Assembly: GCA_964470845.1 (NCBI GenBank)
Contig: CAYYEL010000043.1
Span: forward strand, 1-19,815
DNA from: HGM04593 sp964470845
GTDB taxonomy: Bacteria > Bacteroidota > Bacteroidia > Bacteroidales > Bacteroidaceae
Direction of reading: 5' to 3'
DNA length: 19,815 nucleotides
Part shown: positions 15,406-19,815 of the stretch, piece after piece
Layout: every line of letters begins with the position of its first letter
Numbering within the stretch: the first letter of the stretch is position 1
The notes under the pieces: generated by a model
The model's database searches: none
The model's input: the letters and a program-made list of their open reading frames with translations, nothing else
Told to the model about the DNA's origin: nothing
Made by a program: the position numbers and the translations under genes

Positions 15406-16476
15406 ATGGAAAAGAGACTATTTTCGATATTATTTTTATTTCTTCTCATTATTACAGGAGTACAGGCGCAGAACGTCGTTGTAAATGCCGAGATCGACTC
15501 GGTGCAACGCTTCATAGGAGAACAGGCCAAGATTAAATTAGTTGTCAGTTACGATGCAAACAAACGCCTTGTAATGCCGAACTTTGACAAGGAAATTGTC
15601 GAGGGTGTCGAAATTCTTGAACATAAGATTGATACCCTTGTACTGAACGATGCAAAGCGTTTCTCTGTAACACACGAATATACCGTAACATCATTTGATA
15701 CGGCACTGTATGTTATTCCGCCATTTGAAGTGCTTGTCGAGGGCAATCCCTACTATTCGCAAGAACTTGCAATGGCTGTATATACCTTTCCGGTAGATAC
15801 CGCAAATGTAGAGCAATTTTTTGGTCCAAAGGATATATGGCACATTCCGCTCGAGTGGCAGGATGTACGTGACAGTGTAGTATATTCGGTTCTTTTGATT
15901 CTTTTTGTGGCAGCCTTGACGTATGTAATTATCTCGTACATAAGAAATAAGCCCATAATAAGAATAATAAAGATTAAACCCAAAATTCCGGCTCACGTGC
16001 TTGCAAAAATCGAGCTTGAGAAAATAAAAAACAGTGGCGAATGGCGTACAACCGATAACAGCAAGGAGTTTTATACGGCAATAACCGATGCTTTGCGACA
16101 ATATGTAAGCGAGCGTTTCGGCTTTAACGCCACCGAGATGACCACTGACGAGATTATTACAAACTTAAAAAAACATCTTGATAAGGATAATGTAAAAGAA
16201 TTGCGCGAAATTCTATCGACTGCCGACCTTGTTAAATTTGCAAAATATAACCCTCCGATGAACGAGAATGACCGTAATCTGATGGGAATAATTGAATTTG
16301 TCGAGAATACAAAGCCCGAAGTAAAAGAAGAGCAGCAGCCTACTGAACGTCGTGTGGTAGATGAACGCTCGGCACGCGAGAAGAGACTTTTGCTCGAACT
16401 GATAATTTTCTTGGTCATCCTCGCGCTAATAGTGCTTGTGCTGTTGATAATAGAGTTATATAACCTTTTAAGTTAA
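15406..16476 (+). CDS. Bat-operon membrane protein with BatD-like periplasmic region
   Basis: 356 aa. Signal peptide 1-21 (VQA|QN). Residues 22-150 form a beta-rich periplasmic region that resembles the N-terminal Ig-like part of BatD: an opening 'VVVNAEIDSVQRFIGEQAKI' pattern and later 'YVIPPFEVLVEG'. A membrane segment lies at about 157-178. A basic cytoplasmic part (179-325) holds EFYTAITDALRQYVSERFG (221-239), the motif common to DUF4381-like proteins next to MoxR systems. A second membrane segment is at about 328-350. The predicted layout is periplasmic sensor-like head and cytoplasmic helical domain between two membrane passes. The gene sits in its usual place between DUF58 and batA. 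It has no established name, and the four-base gap to the batA GTG implies coupling. Confidence 0.75.
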   Translation: MEKRLFSILFLFLLIITGVQAQNVVVNAEIDSVQRFIGEQAKIKLVVSYDANKRLVMPNFDKEIVEGVEILEHKIDTLVLNDAKRFSVTHEYTVTSFDTALYVIPPFEVLVEGNPYYSQELAMAVYTFPVDTANVEQFFGPKDIWHIPLEWQDVRDSVVYSVLLILFVAALTYVIISYIRNKPIIRIIKIKPKIPAHVLAKIELEKIKNSGEWRTTDNSKEFYTAITDALRQYVSERFGFNATEMTTDEIITNLKKHLDKDNVKELREILSTADLVKFAKYNPPMNENDRNLMGIIEFVENTKPEVKEEQQPTERRVVDERSAREKRLLLELIIFLVILALIVLVLLIIELYNLLS

Positions 16477-16480
16477 TTAA

Positions 16481-17473
16481 GTGAATATGGTTCTACTGAA
16501 TATAGGCTGTCTGTTACTTTTTATACCACTGATAGGTTACATTCTATGGTATATTCTAAAAGGATGCCACGTCAATCCGGCGATGAAAATATCAACCACG
16601 TTGCCCTATCTGAAAGGTGTAAAAACCTATAAGAATTATCTTATACATCTGCCATTTGCGATGCGTGTGCTGGCGCTCTCAATGGTCATTATAGTACTTG
16701 CACGTCCGCAATCGACTAATCATTGGCAAAATACCGAGGTCGAGGGAATTGACATAATGCTTGCAATGGACGTATCAACAAGTATGCTTGCTATGGATCT
16801 TAAGCCCAATAGGTTAGAGGCTGCCAAGCAGGTTGCAGCCGAGTTTGTGAACGGACGTCCCAACGACAATATAGGATTAACGATTTTTGCAGGCGAGAGT
16901 TTTACGCAGTGCCCGTTGACTATCGACCATACAGTGATGCTCAATATGCTTAATTCAGTAAAATGCGACATTGCAGCACAGGGTATCATCGAGGATGGAA
17001 CAGCAATAGGAATGGGCATAGCCAATGCTGTTACGCGATTGAAAGAGAGCAAGGCAAAGTCGAAAGTGATAATTCTGCTCACCGACGGTTCGAACAACAG
17101 CGGCGAAATATCACCCGAAATGGCCGCCGATATTGCCAAACAGTTTGGTATAAGGGTCTATACAATAGGTGTGGGAAAAAATGGTGAAGCACCTTATCCC
17201 TATGGAGGACAAATTATAAATGTCCCCGTTGAGATAGACGAAAATACATTGACCAAAATAGCTGATATAACCGATGGCGGATATTATAGAGCTACAAGCA
17301 ACAACAAACTGAAAGAGGTTTACGAGCAAATAGATAAACTCGAACGTACAAAATTGAATGTCAAGGAATTTTCTTCGCGCGAAGAGGAATATCCTGTATT
17401 TGCACTCATTGCATTCGCAGCCCTGCTTGTCGAAATGTTGCTACGTAATACCATATTAAAAAGAATACCTTAA
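16481..17473 (+). CDS. batA: BatA, membrane-anchored von Willebrand factor A protein
   Basis: 330 aa counting from the GTG at 16481. An ATG two codons later (16487) is an equally good start, giving 328 aa. Two N-terminal hydrophobic segments (about 5-26 and 57-77, the second ending VLARPQS) are followed by the VWA domain (about 88-290) and a C-terminal membrane segment (about 304-322). The MIDAS metal site is complete: DVSTS (D97, S99, S101), T174 in EDGTAIG and D202 in LTDGSNNSGE. Bat proteins were first described in Bacteroides fragilis as needed for oxygen tolerance. Work in other bacteria questions a direct role in oxidative stress. The long domain between membrane passes probably binds BatB or DUF58 partners through a metal ion. 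Confidence 0.93.
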   Translation: MNMVLLNIGCLLLFIPLIGYILWYILKGCHVNPAMKISTTLPYLKGVKTYKNYLIHLPFAMRVLALSMVIIVLARPQSTNHWQNTEVEGIDIMLAMDVSTSMLAMDLKPNRLEAAKQVAAEFVNGRPNDNIGLTIFAGESFTQCPLTIDHTVMLNMLNSVKCDIAAQGIIEDGTAIGMGIANAVTRLKESKAKSKVIILLTDGSNNSGEISPEMAADIAKQFGIRVYTIGVGKNGEAPYPYGGQIINVPVEIDENTLTKIADITDGGYYRATSNNKLKEVYEQIDKLERTKLNVKEFSSREEEYPVFALIAFAALLVEMLLRNTILKRIP

Positions 17474-17485
17474 AAGAGAGTAGTT

Positions 17486-18511
17486 ATGAAATTTGTAAAC
17501 CCGGAATTTTTTTACCTCTTTATTATACCTGTTCTTTTGTTGGTAATATTTATCTATTCTAATTACAGACGAACAAAAAGAATAAGGAAATATGGCGAAC
17601 AGAAACTGCTTGAGGAACTTATGCCCGACGTCTCGCAATATCGCCCGACTGTAAAATTTTGGCTGTCGCTTTTTGCAATGGCACTGCTCATAGTGGTGCT
17701 TGCGCGTCCACAATTCGGTTCAAAGAAAGAGACCGTTACACGGCAGGGCATAGAGACTGTAATTGCACTCGATATTTCCAATTCGATGCTTGCCGAGGAT
17801 ATTGCACCCAACCGTCTCGAAAAGGCTAAGAACATAATATCAAAACTGATAGATAATTTCGAGAATGACAAAGTGGGGCTCATTGTCTTTGCCGGCGATG
17901 CGTTTGTGCAGTTGCCTATAACCAACGATTTTATATCTGCCAAAATGTTTTTGAACAGCATCAACCCTTCGTTAATATCACGTCAGGGTACAGATATTGG
18001 AGCTGCAATAAATCTGGCAATGAAGAGTTTCACACCCAATGACGAGGTAGGAAAGGCAATAATAGTTATTACTGACGGCGAGAACCACGAGGGTGGTGCC
18101 GAAGAAGCAGCAAAGCAAGCGGCTCAAAAAGGAATGAGTGTCTATATGCTTGGTGTGGGAACAACCGATGGTGCGCCCATTCCCACCGGAAATGCCAATG
18201 AATTCCGCAAAGACAAAGACGGCAATGTAGTAATGACAAGGCTGAACGAAACGATGGGACAACAGGTGGCAAGTGCAGGTAACGGTGCATACATAAGAGT
18301 AGATAATACCAACAACGCACAGAAACTGCTATTGAAAGAGATTGACAAACTCGCAAAAGCAGATGTAACAACTGAAGTATATAGCGAATATGACGAGCAA
18401 TTCGAGTTTATAGCTTGGATGGTGCTTCTGTTGCTTACATTAGACATTCTGCTATTAGAGGGTAAAAGTCGTTGGACGCGCAATATTAAACTTTTTGAAG
18501 AACGAAAATAA
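17486..18511 (+). CDS. batB: BatB, membrane-anchored von Willebrand factor A protein
   Basis: 341 aa, paralogue of the preceding BatA with the same plan: hydrophobic segments at about 8-25 and 57-74 (VLARPQFG after the second), VWA domain about 88-290 and C-terminal membrane segment about 307-325. The MIDAS ligands are intact: DISNS (D96, S98, S100), T169 in RQGTDIG and D197 in ITDGENHEGG. BatB-specific features are PNRLEKAKNIISKL and the NANEFRKDKDGNVV loop (236-249), which replaces the PYGGQ loop of BatA. A purine-rich stretch (AAAAGAGAG) precedes the ATG at 17486, one of the few Shine-Dalgarno-like sequences here. It probably forms a hetero-oligomer with BatA in the inner membrane. Confidence 0.93.
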   Translation: MKFVNPEFFYLFIIPVLLLVIFIYSNYRRTKRIRKYGEQKLLEELMPDVSQYRPTVKFWLSLFAMALLIVVLARPQFGSKKETVTRQGIETVIALDISNSMLAEDIAPNRLEKAKNIISKLIDNFENDKVGLIVFAGDAFVQLPITNDFISAKMFLNSINPSLISRQGTDIGAAINLAMKSFTPNDEVGKAIIVITDGENHEGGAEEAAKQAAQKGMSVYMLGVGTTDGAPIPTGNANEFRKDKDGNVVMTRLNETMGQQVASAGNGAYIRVDNTNNAQKLLLKEIDKLAKADVTTEVYSEYDEQFEFIAWMVLLLLTLDILLLEGKSRWTRNIKLFEERK

Positions 18512-18526
18512 GAAGTTGACAGAATT

Positions 18527-19246
18527 ATGTTCAGGATAAAATATATATTCTTAATTGCATCGCTTTTTGTGATAGCCTCGGCAGGCGCACAAAAGAACTA
18601 TCGAGAGCATCTGCGCAGCGGTAATAAAATGTATGCCGATAGTATATATGATAAGTCGGAAATCGAGTATAGAAAAGCCATAGAAAAAGATGGAAAAGAT
18701 GCCGATGCTCATTTTAATTTGGGTAATGCACTGCTCTTCCAAAATAAAGGAGAGGAGGCGTTGAAGGAGTATGAACTTGCGGCAATGTACGAATCGGACA
18801 AGGAGCGTTTGGCACAAGTTTATCACAACTCAGGCGTGCTTATGCAGGCGGCAAAAGATTACAAAAATGCCGTCGAGGCCTACAAACAGGCGCTTCGCAA
18901 CAATCCCAATGACGATGAAACACGTTATAATCTTGCACTTGCAATGAGTCAGCTTAAAAAACAGCAGCAAGACAAAGAACAAGAACAAGAGCAGCAACAA
19001 CAGCAACAAGACCAACAACAGCAGCAACAAGACCAACAACAGCAAGAGCAACAACAAAATCAGCAGCAAAACCAACAGCAGCAAGACCAACAACAGCAGC
19101 AACAAGGCCAACAGCAACAACAGCAAATGTCAAAAGAGACAGCGCAACAACTGCTTGAAGCTGCAATGCAAGACGAAAAAGAGGTTCAAGAGAAAGTGAA
19201 AAAAATGTTGCAACTAAAAGGACGAAAATTGGAAAAAGATTGGTAA
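18527..19246 (+). CDS. batC: BatC, TPR protein with polyglutamine tract
   Basis: 239 aa. Signal peptide 1-21 (SAGA|QKN), so periplasmic. Three TPR-like helix pairs cover about 27-60, 61-94 and 96-129 (for example AHFNLGNALLFQNKGEEALKEY and YHNSGVLMQAAKDYKNAVEA). Then comes a Gln-rich tract of about 55 residues (146-200) broken only by occasional D, E, N, K and G. The end, MSKETAQQLLEAAMQDEKEVQEKVKKM and KLEKDW, is the conserved BatC terminus, so the protein is complete. TPRs would serve as docking sites for other Bat proteins, and the Gln stretch probably acts as a flexible or aggregation-prone spacer. It starts 15 bases after batB. A gap of 83 bases to batD contains a possible extra promoter. 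Confidence 0.92.
   Translation: MFRIKYIFLIASLFVIASAGAQKNYREHLRSGNKMYADSIYDKSEIEYRKAIEKDGKDADAHFNLGNALLFQNKGEEALKEYELAAMYESDKERLAQVYHNSGVLMQAAKDYKNAVEAYKQALRNNPNDDETRYNLALAMSQLKKQQQDKEQEQEQQQQQQDQQQQQQDQQQQEQQQNQQQNQQQQDQQQQQQGQQQQQQMSKETAQQLLEAAMQDEKEVQEKVKKMLQLKGRKLEKDW
18962..19126 (+). repeat. CAA/CAG trinucleotide-rich tract encoding polyglutamine in batC
   Basis: The tract is a mixture of CAA and CAG codons (with GAC, GAA, GAG, AAC/AAT interruptions), including several near-copies of the pattern GACCAACAACAGCAGCAACAA about every 24-30 bases. Such in-frame repeats can change length by replication slippage without shifting the frame. The complementary strand reads as a long leucine-rich frame, which is an artefact. 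Confidence 0.9.
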
Positions 19247-19301
19247 CACATAAAGATGGATGAATGAGGTGAAAAGAGCCTTAAAATTCATTACTTTATA
19301 C

Positions 19302-19309
19302 TATCTTCG
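19302..19309 (+). promoter_or_regulatory. Candidate -7 box between batC and batD
   Basis: TATCTTCG is the same -7 octamer as before ettA and lepA and is followed by CA-rich sequence (GCAAAA). It lies in an 83-base gap, large for this tight operon. The inferred start near 19316 would give a very short leader (about 14 bases) before the ATG at 19330. No -33 TTTG is visible. Confidence 0.5.
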
Positions 19310-19329
19310 CAAAATATTTCAAAAGAAAG

Positions 19330-19815
19330 ATGAAAAGAGTACTATTTACCATAATAGGGATTATAGCATTAACCTTGCCGGCCGTGGCCGATGAGGTCTC
19401 ATTTGTAATTTCGGCGCCCGATGCAGTAGAAGCCGGACAATATTTCAGAGTAAGTTACACTGTTAATCGCGGTAATGTGAAAGAGCCGCGCGTTTCGTTC
19501 ACCGATTTTGAAGTACTATCGGGACCCAACCGTTCAACCTCGGTAAGACACAGCAATTACAACGGAGTAACTGAAACTATTCACACAGTAACATTCAACT
19601 ACACTCTTATGGCCTCGAAAGAGGGTAGTTTCACGCTGCCGTCGGCCACAATAGAAGTTGATGGCAAGCAATATAAGTCGAACAACGCAACAATAAAAGT
19701 TTTACCGGCCGACAAAGTTTCGGGAGCAAATGGCAGTCGTGGCGGTAGCTCGGGCCGTAGCCGTGTAAAACAAAAAATTGGCACAGCTATTTTGCTTCGT
19801 GACAATATCTTTCAG
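19330..19815 (+). CDS. batD: BatD, periplasmic/membrane protein of the Bat operon (N-terminal part, runs off the window)
   Basis: The first 162 codons are open to the end of the window (ATG at 19330, frame intact to 19815). The N-terminus is a signal peptide (MKRVLFTIIGIIALTLPAVA|DE). It is followed by beta-rich Ig-like sequence: VSFVISAPDAVEAGQYFRVSY, RVSFTDFEVLSGPNRS and ETIHTVTFNYTLMASKEGSFTLPSATI, which is the BatD family pattern. Residues about 130-150 form a Gly/Ser/Arg-rich linker (SGANGSRGGSSGRSR), after which the next domain starts (IGTAILLRDNIF). Full-length BatD proteins are several hundred residues and end in a membrane segment, which is beyond the window. The beginning resembles the gene between DUF58 and batA, suggesting that the two are distant relatives within one operon. 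Confidence 0.88.
   Translation, partial: MKRVLFTIIGIIALTLPAVADEVSFVISAPDAVEAGQYFRVSYTVNRGNVKEPRVSFTDFEVLSGPNRSTSVRHSNYNGVTETIHTVTFNYTLMASKEGSFTLPSATIEVDGKQYKSNNATIKVLPADKVSGANGSRGGSSGRSRVKQKIGTAILLRDNIFQ

Noticed and set aside
18830..19126. Minus-strand frame encoding an almost pure leucine protein
   Set aside because: It is the reverse complement of the CAA/CAG tract of batC; the batC reading has a signal peptide, TPRs and a conserved C-terminus.
13496..19815. MoxR-VWA ternary defence system
   Set aside because: The gene order MoxR, DUF58, membrane protein, BatA, BatB, BatC, BatD is the standard conserved Bat operon of Bacteroidetes, and no nuclease, transposase or other defence gene is near it.

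Overview
The window is about 19.8 kb of bacterial chromosome, almost certainly from the phylum Bacteroidetes, order Bacteroidales. Three things point there: -7 promoter boxes of the TAnnTTTG / TATCTTCG type instead of sigma70 boxes, a general lack of strong Shine-Dalgarno sequences, and gene content (Bat aerotolerance-type operon, periplasmic GH20 hexosaminidase, an HU-like protein fused to a membrane segment and LysM). The genus cannot be decided from this. All sixteen genes lie on the + strand. No tRNA, rRNA, CRISPR array, insertion sequence or prophage gene was seen, and no gene-free stretch exceeds 300 bases.

Region 1 (1-4987): a promoter, then the ABC-F translation factor ettA, a PLP-dependent aminotransferase of unknown substrate, and a secreted family 20 beta-N-acetylhexosaminidase. 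Gaps are about 30 bases, so this is probably one transcript, and it closes with a strong hairpin terminator. Region 2 (4990-7616): a single AsmA-like envelope protein gene with its own promoter and a textbook terminator.

Region 3 (7700-13410): lepA with its own promoter, a 198-base gap carrying short repeats, then ftsY, rimO, a small HU-family protein, and a longer protein that joins an HU-like domain, an acidic Pro/Glu repeat, one membrane segment and a C-terminal LysM domain. From ftsY onward the genes are tightly packed and likely co-transcribed. The theme is translation and protein targeting, followed by nucleoid proteins.

Region 4 (13377-end): a probable control region with five GTTAA/TTAAC pentamers just before a -7 box, then the Bat operon: MoxR-type AAA+ ATPase, DUF58 protein, a membrane protein with a BatD-like N-terminal region, batA and batB (membrane-anchored von Willebrand A proteins), batC (TPR protein with a long polyglutamine tract) and the first 162 codons of batD, cut by the window edge. 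By family knowledge the ATPase probably remodels a membrane complex built from the VWA proteins and presented to periplasmic partners. The system is widespread, but its biochemical job is still poorly understood.

Most of the window is conserved core genome. The least ordinary item is the HU-TM-LysM protein, whose layout could physically connect chromosome and cell wall. Next are the pentamer cluster before the Bat operon and a possible separate promoter for batD.
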